A DNA stretch of 64,000 nucleotides from Lewinellaceae bacterium (lineage in GTDB: Bacteria; Bacteroidota; Bacteroidia; Chitinophagales; Saprospiraceae): positions 868,001-932,000 of the forward strand of contig JACJXW010000005.1 of assembly GCA_020636405.1 (NCBI GenBank), in the 5' to 3' direction. The notes under the pieces were generated by a model, which saw only the letters and a list, made by a program, of their open reading frames with translations, made no database searches and had not been told where the DNA came from. This document shows, one piece after another, positions 32,129 through 41,499 of the stretch. The position numbers and the translations under genes are program-made. Each line of letters starts with the position of its first letter. The stretch's first letter is position 1.

Positions 32129-32786
32129 GCTACAGGCTTATTTTTCGGAAGTGTAAATTTAGGAAGTATTTCCCATATCGGCAGGCCGGCAGGCTTACCG
32201 TGTGTATAACAAATTGCACAAAATCATGCGAATCTGGGGCTAAAAAGCCCTGAAAGGGCGGGATATTCCAGCCGGGGGCAACGCCCCCGGTTAGGTTAAT
32301 ATTGGTGGCCGAGCCCTGCCTCCGTCGGCCATAGCCTTTGGCGGCGAGCCGAAGGGGCGAAACAAGCAGGGTGCCGCCCTTACAGGGCTCAGGGCCAACT
32401 GCCTTTTCCTTCCTGGGGCGTTGCCCCAGGCAATTATATATCACCCCTTCGGGGTTTGGCAAGCATTTAGCCGTTTGACTGTGCAATTTGTTATACACAC
32501 GGCTTACCCGGGCCGCGGGCGACAAAAAAAAACCTTGCCACGAACCCAATCCGCTCTTTTTGCGTACAACAGCAAACAGCCATCAAGTACGGCTGTCTTT
32601 TATTATTCGTACCAGGGTTCTGCGGAAGCAGGGTTTGGCAAGGTTTTTGAAATTACCAGTTACGAGTGGCCGCCTGCGGCTGTTAACGGGTAGCCCGGAA
32701 TACCGGTTAGAGAAACCGGCAAGGGCCAATAACCATCTGTTTTCATTCAAACGCTCACCGCAACCCCCCAACAAAACAAGAATTCC
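32129..32786. other. 658-bp gap that holds the MITE-like element
   Basis: Between the AraC regulator and the delta-60 propeller gene. It holds the 301-bp element at 32200-32500 with its target duplications. The remainder (32509-32786) is moderately AT-rich; I see no gene in it. Confidence 0.7.
32192..32508. mobile_element. MITE-like element: 301 bp, 21-bp perfect TIRs, 8-bp target duplication
   Basis: Left TIR 32200-32220 begins GTGTGTATAACAAATTGCAC (first 20 of 21 bases); 32480-32500 is its exact reverse complement. Both ends are flanked by the same 8-mer GGCTTACC (32192-32199 and 32501-32508), a clean target-site duplication. The interior has no transposase and carries short GC hairpins: 32247-32259 (GCCCT/AGGGC), 32272-32290 (CCGGGGGC/GCCCCCGG) and 32412-32430 (CCTGGGGC/GCCCCAGG). 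This is a non-autonomous inverted-repeat element, mobilised in trans if at all. Confidence 0.88.
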
Positions 32787-35700
32787 ATGGTCAAGCGAAT
32801 AACCATTATCCTGGCGCTGTGCTGCGCCCTTACCGCCACCCTGTTCAGCCAAAGTTTCGATCCCGATTTTCAGCCTTTTGTCACCCGTCCGGGAGATGTA
32901 GAGAAACTGGCCCTGATGCCCGATGGACGATTCGTCGTCGCCGGCTCCTTCAGCCTGGCCAACCGGGTGGAACGGACGAACATCGCCCGCTTCCTGGCCG
33001 ACGGCAGCCTGGACGAAACCTTTCAGCCTTCCCTCAACTTCGCCATCAGCGCTCTGGCGGTTCAGCCCGACGGCAAGGTGCTCATCGGAGGCCGCTACCT
33101 GGATGAGGGCGCCCCGGAGGGCATCACCATCCTGCGGTTGAATACCAACGGCAGCCTCGACAATTCCTTTCAGGCCGGCTTTGCTCCCGATGGCAGCTTC
33201 GCCGATATTGCCGTCGAGAACAACGGAACCATACTGGTAGGCGGCTCGTTTACAGAGTTCGCCGGCCAGGCCGTTCAGGGCGTCGTCCGCCTGAGTTCTG
33301 GCGGCGCCTTGCAGAACGTCATCCCGCTGAACACCAGCGGGGTGGTCTTCGTCAGCAGCCTGCTGGTGCAGAGCAGCGGGCGCTTTGCCGTGGGCGGCAC
33401 CGTCAATGAACAAGGCTACCTGAGCTACCACGAATACAGCGGCGCCCCGGTAGCGGGGTTCAACTTTTCCATTACCCTGCCTGGCACTACGAATATCCTG
33501 GTCGGCATCCGCGACCTGGCGCAGGACAGCCAGGGGCGCATCATTTTCAGCGCGGGCACTTTCCTCATCCGCTATGCCGTGGGTGTTATCAACACAAATG
33601 GTAGTTACGGGCAATGGAATTACGTGTTCGGCATTCCCCTTTCCATCGCAGTAGACAGCAATGACAACATTTTCGTTGGCGGCGATTACGAGGGAGTCAG
33701 TGGAGTGCATGCTTTCGACCCGGCTACCGGCCTTACGCCCTATGCGGGCGGCATCGGCGCCGACGGGCTGGTCCGCAAAGTGGTGGTTCACCCCGGCGGC
33801 GGCTTCCTGATCACCGGCCATTTCAGCGCTTACAACGGCCAGCCCCATATGGGTATCGCCCGCCTTACCGGCGGCGGCGTTCCGGTGGCGGCATTCGGCA
33901 GTGCGCTGGAACGTACCGGCTTCGTACGCACCATGCTGCGCAGCGGAGCCGACAAGGCCTACATCAGCGGAGAGTTCGCCATGGTGGGCAATACCTATAG
34001 CCCCAATATCGCCCGCATCTTTCTCGACAACGGAGCGCTGGACCCGGGGTTCGCCAACCCCGGCATCAGCTATCGTAATGAGATCCGTCAGATCGGGCTC
34101 GACGCCCAGGGGCGGCTGCTGGCCGCCGGCACCAACCTCCACAATGCCGATGCCATTCACGAAGCGCCCTTGTTGCGCCTGTTGCCCAGTGGCGCCTACG
34201 ACCCGGCCTTCCAGCTCAACCCGGCAACCTATCCGGTAGGGCGCATCACGGAGATCCAGCCGCTTGCCAACGGGCAATTGCTGGTGATCGGCGACTTCAA
34301 TGTATTCGACTCGGGGCTGGCGGCATCGAAGGTGGCCCTGTACAATGGCGACGGCAGCCTGGTGCGCAGTTTTTCCAGCCGCGTGCAGGTGGGCTCGGCC
34401 ACCGATATCCTCCGCCTCAGCAGTGGCGCTATACTGCTGGGCGGGCGCGACATTCGCTACGACGGCGCTGCCCCGCAGCCCATCCTCCGCCTTGATGCCG
34501 CGCTCAATCGCGATCCGGCTTTCCAGTCACCGGCGGCGATCACCTGTCCGGGAGACTGCCGCTTTAAGTTCACCGAACAGCAGGATGGCAAATTGCTGGT
34601 GGGCGGCGTTTTCTTTACCGCTCCGGATCAGGAAGAATCCTTCCGGATGGTGCGCCTCCAGCCTAATGGCGCCCTGGACGACAGCTTTCAACTGTCCGGC
34701 GTCTTCAGCAATCACGAAAATTATGTAGACGGAGGGCCGCGCCGTATGCTCAACCTGCCCGACGGGCGCATCCTGACGGTGGGCCTGTTCGATTCCCTGG
34801 GCCTGTTGCCTGCTCCTTCCATGATCCTGCTGGAAGATGATGGTAGCGTAGCCGACAACCTGCCGGGGCTTTCCTTTGAGCGGCAGTTCCTCTTCGATGC
34901 GTTGCTGCTGGACGGCGGGGATTTCCTCGTCAGCGGTATCCTTTCCGATCCCGGTTTTCCGATGCAGGCCGGCCTGGCGCGCGTCACCTACGAACCACAG
35001 TTGACTACCCGCATTACCGGACAGGTTTATACGCCGTCCGGGCAACCGGTTGAAGGTGTGGAGATCGGCATTGTGGGGCAACCCTCCGCCAATCTGCTGA
35101 CTGATGCCGACGGAAATTATGACTTCACCAGCCCTCAGGCCGGCAGTGATTACACGGTGATGCCGATGCTCAATACCGCCCACTCCAACGGAGTGAGCAC
35201 TTTCGACCTGTTGCTGATCAATCAGCACATCCTCGGGAACAACCGTTTCGGTAGCCCCTACCAGGTCATCGCAGCCGACGTCAACAATTCGCAGTCGCTC
35301 ACCACCCTCGACCTGATCAGTATCCAGCGAATGATCCTGGGGCGGATAGCGGAATTCCCCAACAACTTCAGCTGGCGTTTCGTCGATGCCTCCTACGTTT
35401 TTCCTAACCCGATGAACCCCTGGCAGGAAACCTTCCCCGAAAGGATCGTGTTCTCGGGCCTGCCGGCCGGCGGCGTTCAGGATGTCGATTTCATAGCTAT
35501 CAAAGTGGGTGATGTGGACGGGAGCGTTATGCCGGGCGTAGAGACAGCGCCGGGAAACCAGCCTTTCCAGCTCTGGGTTTCGGACAGGAAGCTGGAAGCT
35601 GGCGCACGGGTACAGGTGCCGGTCACTGCCCGGCAGTTAGACGCCGTTCGGGCCTTTCAGTTTACCCTGCGTTTCGATCCGTCGGCCCTTCAACTGGAAG

Positions 35701-36218
35701 ATATCGATTACGGATTGATGGAGGCGGACGACTTCGGCTGGGGCTTCCTGGATAAAGGCTGGGTTACCGCCAGTAGTTATAAGTTGCCAGAGAACGCCGA
35801 AACGGAGGAGCCTTTGTTTACCCTCACGTTCCATACCCGCCGGGCGGGCAGCCTGAAGCAGTGGCTGAGCCTGGGATCGGATTTCACCCGGGCGGAAGCC
35901 TACAGCGCCGGAGGGCAGGTATACCGGCCCGAACTGGCCTTCACCGACGCTCCGGAGCCGGCGGCCAGCCGGCTGCAGAATGTGCCTAATCCATTCTCAG
36001 GCCAGACTGCGATCCGTTTCCATATGGAAGAAGCCGGCCCCGCTACCCTTTTGATCTATGGCCCGGAAGGGCGCCTGCTCCGGCAGTTCAGCGGCTGGTA
36101 CGAGGCGGGCAGCCAGGAGATCCTGCTCAGCAGCGAAGGATTGCCGGAAGGGATGTTGTTCTATACGCTGCAGACGGAAGGCGGAGCGGTGACGGAAAGG
36201 ATGGTGGTAAGGAGGTGA
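32787..36218 (+). CDS. Secreted delta-60-repeat propeller with dockerin/cohesin-like and T9SS domains
   Basis: A 1143-residue protein. The signal peptide is about residues 1-22. Residues about 22-735 are delta-60-type propeller repeats: each unit shows PDGRFVVAG/DGKVLIGG-style strands followed by RLxxxGxLDxxF (for example FLADGSLDETFQP, RLQPNGALDDSFQL). Then come a carboxypeptidase-regulatory-like sandwich (about 741-790, TGQVYTPSGQPVEGVEI), a dockerin-like calcium-binding stretch (about 820-850, VIAADVNNSQSLTTLDLISI), a cohesin-like sandwich (about 925-1050, VRAFQFTLRFDPSALQLE) and the T9SS sorting domain (1075-1143, NVPNPFSGQTAIRF). Role unknown, probably surface adhesion or scaffold. Confidence 0.85.
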   Translation: MVKRITIILALCCALTATLFSQSFDPDFQPFVTRPGDVEKLALMPDGRFVVAGSFSLANRVERTNIARFLADGSLDETFQPSLNFAISALAVQPDGKVLIGGRYLDEGAPEGITILRLNTNGSLDNSFQAGFAPDGSFADIAVENNGTILVGGSFTEFAGQAVQGVVRLSSGGALQNVIPLNTSGVVFVSSLLVQSSGRFAVGGTVNEQGYLSYHEYSGAPVAGFNFSITLPGTTNILVGIRDLAQDSQGRIIFSAGTFLIRYAVGVINTNGSYGQWNYVFGIPLSIAVDSNDNIFVGGDYEGVSGVHAFDPATGLTPYAGGIGADGLVRKVVVHPGGGFLITGHFSAYNGQPHMGIARLTGGGVPVAAFGSALERTGFVRTMLRSGADKAYISGEFAMVGNTYSPNIARIFLDNGALDPGFANPGISYRNEIRQIGLDAQGRLLAAGTNLHNADAIHEAPLLRLLPSGAYDPAFQLNPATYPVGRITEIQPLANGQLLVIGDFNVFDSGLAASKVALYNGDGSLVRSFSSRVQVGSATDILRLSSGAILLGGRDIRYDGAAPQPILRLDAALNRDPAFQSPAAITCPGDCRFKFTEQQDGKLLVGGVFFTAPDQEESFRMVRLQPNGALDDSFQLSGVFSNHENYVDGGPRRMLNLPDGRILTVGLFDSLGLLPAPSMILLEDDGSVADNLPGLSFERQFLFDALLLDGGDFLVSGILSDPGFPMQAGLARVTYEPQLTTRITGQVYTPSGQPVEGVEIGIVGQPSANLLTDADGNYDFTSPQAGSDYTVMPMLNTAHSNGVSTFDLLLINQHILGNNRFGSPYQVIAADVNNSQSLTTLDLISIQRMILGRIAEFPNNFSWRFVDASYVFPNPMNPWQETFPERIVFSGLPAGGVQDVDFIAIKVGDVDGSVMPGVETAPGNQPFQLWVSDRKLEAGARVQVPVTARQLDAVRAFQFTLRFDPSALQLEDIDYGLMEADDFGWGFLDKGWVTASSYKLPENAETEEPLFTLTFHTRRAGSLKQWLSLGSDFTRAEAYSAGGQVYRPELAFTDAPEPAASRLQNVPNPFSGQTAIRFHMEEAGPATLLIYGPEGRLLRQFSGWYEAGSQEILLSSEGLPEGMLFYTLQTEGGAVTERMVVRR

Positions 36219-36429
36219 TGCCAGTGCTTGGACAATTGTGGTAGGGAGACAGAGATTGGGGCAAATAAAGGCAGAAAATGCGGTTTCAATTGATGCTGAA
36301 CAAACTGTTTTTTTTCAATAACCACTCAAATACCAGCGCAATCAATTTTACGGATTCATTAGGTACGGCACGGTCTTTTCCTTAATTTACCCCACAGCTT
36401 ACTAACTGAGTACCGAGCAACCTCTCATC
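36219..36429. other. 211-bp gap before the helicase gene
   Basis: AT-rich DNA with a T-run near 36308. No promoter or hairpin of note was recognised. Confidence 0.4.
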
Positions 36430-39400
36430 ATGAACTTACGCATCATATCCGCCGGGGCCGGCAGCGGTAAGACGTACCGGCTGACCAGCGAAATGGTGGC
36501 GCTTCTCCGCGATGGGGTGCGCGCCAGTGGCATCATCGCCACCACCTTTACCAAAAAGGCGGCGGCGGAGCTGCAGGAACGCGTGCGGGTGCGCCTGCTG
36601 GAGGAAGGCCTCAGCGAGCAGGCCGACCAGCTCACCAACGCCCTCATCGGCACCGTCCACGGGCTGGGGGTCAAGTTACTGCAACGATTTGCCTTCGAGG
36701 CCGGGGTTTCCCCCGAAGTAGATATCATCGCCGACGAAGACCAGCAGGTGCTTTTCAACCTGTCGCTGGCCACGGTGCTGACCAGTGAACGGGTGGAAAA
36801 AATGGAGTACCTCAGCGACCGTCTTGGGCTGAACAAGCGGGAACGGTACGACTGGCGCCGGGAGGTCAAAAAAGTGACCGATATCGCCCGCGCCAACGAC
36901 TTCTCGGCCGAAGGCCTGGAAAAGAGCAAGGCCCGTTCCTTCGAGAGCTTCCGGCAGTTCCTCGGCCAGCCGGAGGAGGGCCAGCCGGAGGGCTACTTCG
37001 AACATCGGCTGGACCAGCTCATGGGGGAAACCATCGCCCGCCTGGAAAACAACGCCGACGAGACCAAAAAGACGCGGGAGGCAGCCAACTCCCTCAAAGC
37101 TTTTCAACGCACCCTGAACCTGCGCCGGTACCTCTACTGGCACGAGTGGGCCAAGATCTCCAAGCTCGACGTGGGTGCTAAAAGCCGCGACGACGTGGCG
37201 GAATTGCTCGAGTTTGCCGCCGCCCACGGCCGGCACCCCGAATTTCAGGACGATATCCGCGCCTTTATTTACAACATTTTCGACATTGCCATCGCCGCCA
37301 TCCGGGAATACGACGGCTACAAAAAAAGGCGCGGCCTGATCGACTATACCGATATGGAAGTGCTGGTCAACCGCCTGCTGGGCCAGCCTACGGTGAGCGC
37401 CGTGCTGAAGCAGGAACTCGACCTGCTGATGGTCGATGAATTCCAGGATACCAGCCCCATCCAGCTGGAGATATTTCTGAAACTATCGAAGCTGGCGAAA
37501 CATTCCGTCTGGGTAGGCGACCCCAAGCAATCGATCTACGGTTTCCGGGGGGCGGCGCCGGAACTCATGCAGGCCATCATTCAAAAAGTCGGCGGTGTGA
37601 AACCGGAAGACATACAGGAGTACTCCTGGCGATCCAGGGAAGACATCGTGCACGCCGTCAATGCCCTGTTCACCAAGGCGTTTACCAACCTGCCGCCCGA
37701 GCAGGTAGCGCTGAAAGCTAAACTGTCGAAGGATACCGAGCCCATCGAAATGGAAGACGCCCTCCTGCACTGGCATTTCCGCTACGACGGTGAAGGCCGC
37801 CTGCCCGGCCGCCCCTGGATGGAGAACTGTATTGCCGCTTCCCTGCGGGAAGTGCTGGCAAGGCCGCTCTACGTCGTGCCCAAGGGGGCCAAAGAAGCCC
37901 GGCAGGCGGTGCCCGGCGACACCGCCATCCTATGTCGGTCCAATGCCGAATGCCAGGTGGTGGCGGAGGCGCTGCACCGCATGGGCTTGCGGGCAGCCAT
38001 TTCCCGCAGCGGATTGCTGGCTACCGCCGAGGCCAAACTCATCCTGGCCTGCCTGAAGTACATCCTCAACCAGTACGATTCCCTGTCGGTTGCCGAGATC
38101 CTGCTGCTGGCCAGTGGGCAGCCCGTTGAAGACATCATCGAGAGCCGCCTGGAATACCTCGAGAAAATAGATAACGGTAGTGGACGCGGCGGCCAGTGGG
38201 CCGGCGACGACGCCTTCATCCTGGCTCTGGACCGCCTGCGCGAGCAAACCATCGAGCTGTCCAGCGCCGAGATCCTCAACTTGCTGCTGGAAGGGCTGGA
38301 CCTGCGCCGCATCGTCGCCAGTTGGGGCAATGAACAGCAACGGCTCGACAATGTCGACGTTTTGCGCAAGCTGGCGTTACAGTACGAGGAAGCCTGTAAT
38401 CGCCTGCATTCGGCGGCCTCCCTGGGAGGATTCCTGCTATGGCTGGGCGACCTGGAAAATAACGACGCCGACCTTCAGGGTTCGGGCGAAGGCCCCGATG
38501 CGGTGAATGTACTGACCTACCACAAGAGCAAAGGCCTGGAATGGCCCATGGTCATCTGCCACAGCCTGGAAGGCCCTCTGCGGGCAGAGGTGTGGGGGGT
38601 AGATATCATTCAGGAGAGTGAAGAGGTGGACCTCGACAACGTGCTGGGCAACCGTTGGCTGCGTTACTGGGTAAACCCCTATGCTGATCAGATCCGTAGC
38701 ACCGCGCTCGATGAGAAATTGTCGGAAAGTGAGGCCACCCGGATTGCCCGGGAGAAGGCGCTGCAGGAGGAAGCGCGCCTGCTCTACGTCGGCCTGACGC
38801 GGGCCCGCGATTACCTCGTCTTTCCTTCCCGGGCAAGCGCCACCAAATGGCTGAACCGCGTCTGGCACCAGGGAGAAGAGAGCCACCCTACACTTGATCC
38901 CGACAGCTCCGAAAGCCCCTGGGAATGGGGAGGCCACTTCCTGAAGATCAATACGGAGCCTTTCTCTTACCCGCGCGATTTCACCCACGCCGAACCCCCT
39001 GAAAAGGAGATCGTATACCTGGCGGAGCGCGCCGGCCCACAACAGCATGAGCTTTACGATATCGATGCCGCCCGGGAACCTTTCACCCACGAGGTGAGCG
39101 CCCGCATCGGCGACGTTCTCCATTACGACAACCAGTTGAATTTGGAGGAAGGCATAGATCTTTACTCGGCCGCCAAGGGCATCAAGGCCTTCCTGACGGG
39201 TGACCACAGTTCTTACCCCGCTAAAGAGCGCCTGAAAATGGCCGAAGGCTTCATCGAACGCTATGAGATGGGTAGTACGCCGCCCGAGGTACTGGCCCGC
39301 CTGAGCGATGCCTGGATGAGCTTCCTCAGCCGGCAGTTCGATATCCGGCAGGCTTACCGCAAATATCCAATCCGCTACTTCCACCACGGGCGCCTGTTCA

Positions 39401-39642
39401 CCAACGTCATCGACCTGGTGCTGGACACCCCCCGTGGGCTGGTCGTCATACAGAACAGTGGTTTTGCCGGCGGCGACCCCACTAAAGAAAAACAGCGGGC
39501 CCTGCAAAACCTGGGCAGTTGGTGCTACTTGAGTAGCCTCGCCGTCCGGGAGATCTTTAACCGGGAAGAAGCGCGGGCCTTCGTACATTTTGTGATGAGC
39601 GGAAACCTTGTGGAGGTGGTATCCGTATCTGGAAGCAGGTGA
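36430..39642 (+). CDS. RecB/AddA-like UvrD helicase with a degenerate nuclease domain
   Basis: A 1070-residue DNA helicase. Walker A ISAGAGSGKTYRLT (6-19), motif Ia TFTKKAAAELQERV, motif II LLMVDEFQDTSPIQ, motif III VGDPKQSIYGFRGA, then LTYHKSKGLEWPMVIC and motif VI ARLLYVGLTRARDYLVF. The C-terminal 200 residues correspond to the RecB/AddA nuclease domain, but where active members have D-x-K (IDYK or IDHK), this protein reads NVIDLVLDTPRGLVVIQNSG, so the catalytic acid and lysine are replaced. It is probably a helicase without nuclease activity. No AddB partner is nearby. DNA repair or defence are both possible roles. Confidence 0.88.
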   Translation: MNLRIISAGAGSGKTYRLTSEMVALLRDGVRASGIIATTFTKKAAAELQERVRVRLLEEGLSEQADQLTNALIGTVHGLGVKLLQRFAFEAGVSPEVDIIADEDQQVLFNLSLATVLTSERVEKMEYLSDRLGLNKRERYDWRREVKKVTDIARANDFSAEGLEKSKARSFESFRQFLGQPEEGQPEGYFEHRLDQLMGETIARLENNADETKKTREAANSLKAFQRTLNLRRYLYWHEWAKISKLDVGAKSRDDVAELLEFAAAHGRHPEFQDDIRAFIYNIFDIAIAAIREYDGYKKRRGLIDYTDMEVLVNRLLGQPTVSAVLKQELDLLMVDEFQDTSPIQLEIFLKLSKLAKHSVWVGDPKQSIYGFRGAAPELMQAIIQKVGGVKPEDIQEYSWRSREDIVHAVNALFTKAFTNLPPEQVALKAKLSKDTEPIEMEDALLHWHFRYDGEGRLPGRPWMENCIAASLREVLARPLYVVPKGAKEARQAVPGDTAILCRSNAECQVVAEALHRMGLRAAISRSGLLATAEAKLILACLKYILNQYDSLSVAEILLLASGQPVEDIIESRLEYLEKIDNGSGRGGQWAGDDAFILALDRLREQTIELSSAEILNLLLEGLDLRRIVASWGNEQQRLDNVDVLRKLALQYEEACNRLHSAASLGGFLLWLGDLENNDADLQGSGEGPDAVNVLTYHKSKGLEWPMVICHSLEGPLRAEVWGVDIIQESEEVDLDNVLGNRWLRYWVNPYADQIRSTALDEKLSESEATRIAREKALQEEARLLYVGLTRARDYLVFPSRASATKWLNRVWHQGEESHPTLDPDSSESPWEWGGHFLKINTEPFSYPRDFTHAEPPEKEIVYLAERAGPQQHELYDIDAAREPFTHEVSARIGDVLHYDNQLNLEEGIDLYSAAKGIKAFLTGDHSSYPAKERLKMAEGFIERYEMGSTPPEVLARLSDAWMSFLSRQFDIRQAYRKYPIRYFHHGRLFTNVIDLVLDTPRGLVVIQNSGFAGGDPTKEKQRALQNLGSWCYLSSLAVREIFNREEARAFVHFVMSGNLVEVVSVSGSR

Positions 39643-39732
39643 ACCGGAAACCGGGTACCCAACGATTGAAAAAGGATTAACGTCCTTTAAAAGGAACCTC
39701 AATCCGGTTATTGAAAAACAACCCATAATTAC

Positions 39733-41493
39733 ATGAACATCCTACGCTTCTTTCTCTGCCTGCTGGGCATTTCTCTTTTACAAACCCTCCCGTCCCAGCC
39801 GTTGAACCGGAGCTTGCACCGCCAGCCCATCAACCTGGGCGATAAACTGCTAGCCACGACCATCAATGGCGCCTGGCTGATCGGCGGCTCCACCGGCCAG
39901 TATATGGGTTATCCGTCCTTCCGTCCCTGGCTGGCGCTGGCCGATGCGAGCGGCAACCTGGTTTGGGAACGCTACCTGGACGATGCGGAGGCCGTAGAAC
40001 TGGGGCAGATTAACAGCCTGAGCGAGGACCCCCTGGCTGATGTCTTTTATGTAGTTGGCTCCGTTTCCGGCTGCGATTACCTGATCCCGGGGGCACTGTA
40101 CATGCTGGATAAAAATGGGCAAACCCTCTGGTACAAGCCGAGCGATCCATTTTATAACCCGATTGGCACCGCCCTGCCCCTTCAGGGGTTGTTGGTGGGC
40201 GAAAAGGGCCTGGGGGCTGTCGAGTGGCACAGCATGTCAGGCAATGTGGTGGTTCCGGTTGATTTCGGCGCTGAATTCGGGCTGCAACTGGTGGAAATGA
40301 TAACGGCCGGTATCAATACGGCCGCTTTGCTTGGGCGCAACCAGCTTCTGCTCACTCAATGGGCAGATGGGGAGGTGCAAATGGCCAGCCGCATCCAACT
40401 GGAGGGGGGCAGGAGCATCTCTCTGGCCTCATCGGGCCGCCTGGTGGTACTGGCAGAGGAAAAGGTTTACCTGCTCGACGACAGCCTGAGCGTTCTTAAG
40501 GAGCAAAACCTCAGCGCTTACGGTTCCTTCGGCAAGGTGAGTTGTAGGGATAACCGTTGTTACGTGGCCGGACAGACGCCGGAAGGCCGGTATATCGCCC
40601 TGAACCTGGACGCGGAGCTGAACGTTCTGCAAACCATTGCTATGGGCTCCGGCTACAACTTTCCCACCGATATTGCAGCCCGGGAAACGGGATTGGTAGC
40701 CCTGGGCAACGCCCTGCCCCAACCAACTGAAACCGCACCCTTCGTCAATCAAAGTTTGTTCTCTACCAGTAAAGGCAGCGACATTTTCCTCCTTTCCTGG
40801 GATGAATCGGGGAACCCGGCAGCCAGCCAGCGCGATATTGTGGTTGAACGGGTAGCCGTGGGGCAGCGTGAAGTGGGCATTACACCGGAAGGATGCCTGC
40901 CCTTTGGCGGAGGGTATATGCAAGGCAACTTTTCGGGAGTCGAAGTGGAGGTGCGCAACCAGGGAAACGTTCCCATCGACCGAATCGAGCTCAATACCGT
41001 TTTCGTCCCCTGTTGGTTCATCTGTTACACCCAGCAGAACTTCAGCCGCACCTTCGATGGCCTGTCCCTCATGCCGGGAGAAAGCACTACGCTAAACTTC
41101 GGCGACATCCAGACCTTTCCTCTGCCCCTGCAGAATACCCTTGAGCTCTGTATCTGGGCTTCCGGCCCCGACGGCTGGCTCGATGACGATTTCAGCGACA
41201 ACAACGCCTGTCTCAGCTTGGTTGTTTCCGAAAAGGAGGAGCCTGTACTCGGGGGCATTCACCTCTTTCCCAACCCCGCTTCCGACTTCCTGGAAATCCG
41301 GTTCGACACCCCCCTGGCGGCAGTTGTCGAGTTGAAGGTGCTCAATGCCTTGGGGCAGTGTCTTTACCGGGAGGCCCTCAGCCCGGGGCAATCGGCCGTC
41401 CGCCTGCCGGTGGAGCAGCTGCCGGCAGGGTTGTATTATTTGGCCGTTCAGATGGGGCAGGACTTGAAAACGCTGCCTTGGGCCAAAAGGTAA
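39733..41493 (+). CDS. Secreted protein with T9SS sorting domain, CARDB-like domain
   Basis: A 586-residue exported protein. The signal peptide is residues 1 to about 20. The N-terminal 350 residues have propeller-like strands (LALADASGNLVWERYLDDAE, YMLDKNGQTLWY) of the kind seen in PQQ- or SBBP-like domains. Residues about 375-490 look like a CARDB/immunoglobulin-type sandwich (EVEVRNQGNVPIDRIELNT). The end (about 508-586: LFPNPASDFLEIRF ... GLYYLAVQ) is a T9SS sorting domain. No catalytic motif was found. The stop is 7 bp from the end of the convergent giant gene. Confidence 0.72.
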   Translation: MNILRFFLCLLGISLLQTLPSQPLNRSLHRQPINLGDKLLATTINGAWLIGGSTGQYMGYPSFRPWLALADASGNLVWERYLDDAEAVELGQINSLSEDPLADVFYVVGSVSGCDYLIPGALYMLDKNGQTLWYKPSDPFYNPIGTALPLQGLLVGEKGLGAVEWHSMSGNVVVPVDFGAEFGLQLVEMITAGINTAALLGRNQLLLTQWADGEVQMASRIQLEGGRSISLASSGRLVVLAEEKVYLLDDSLSVLKEQNLSAYGSFGKVSCRDNRCYVAGQTPEGRYIALNLDAELNVLQTIAMGSGYNFPTDIAARETGLVALGNALPQPTETAPFVNQSLFSTSKGSDIFLLSWDESGNPAASQRDIVVERVAVGQREVGITPEGCLPFGGGYMQGNFSGVEVEVRNQGNVPIDRIELNTVFVPCWFICYTQQNFSRTFDGLSLMPGESTTLNFGDIQTFPLPLQNTLELCIWASGPDGWLDDDFSDNNACLSLVVSEKEEPVLGGIHLFPNPASDFLEIRFDTPLAAVVELKVLNALGQCLYREALSPGQSAVRLPVEQLPAGLYYLAVQMGQDLKTLPWAKR

Positions 41494-41499
41494 GCGCCG

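Noticed and set aside
32583..34277. A 564-residue open frame on the minus strand
   Set aside because: It is antisense to the propeller gene and reads without any family signature; a shadow from GC-rich codon periodicity.
38437..39726. A 429-residue minus-strand open frame
   Set aside because: Antisense shadow of the helicase gene.
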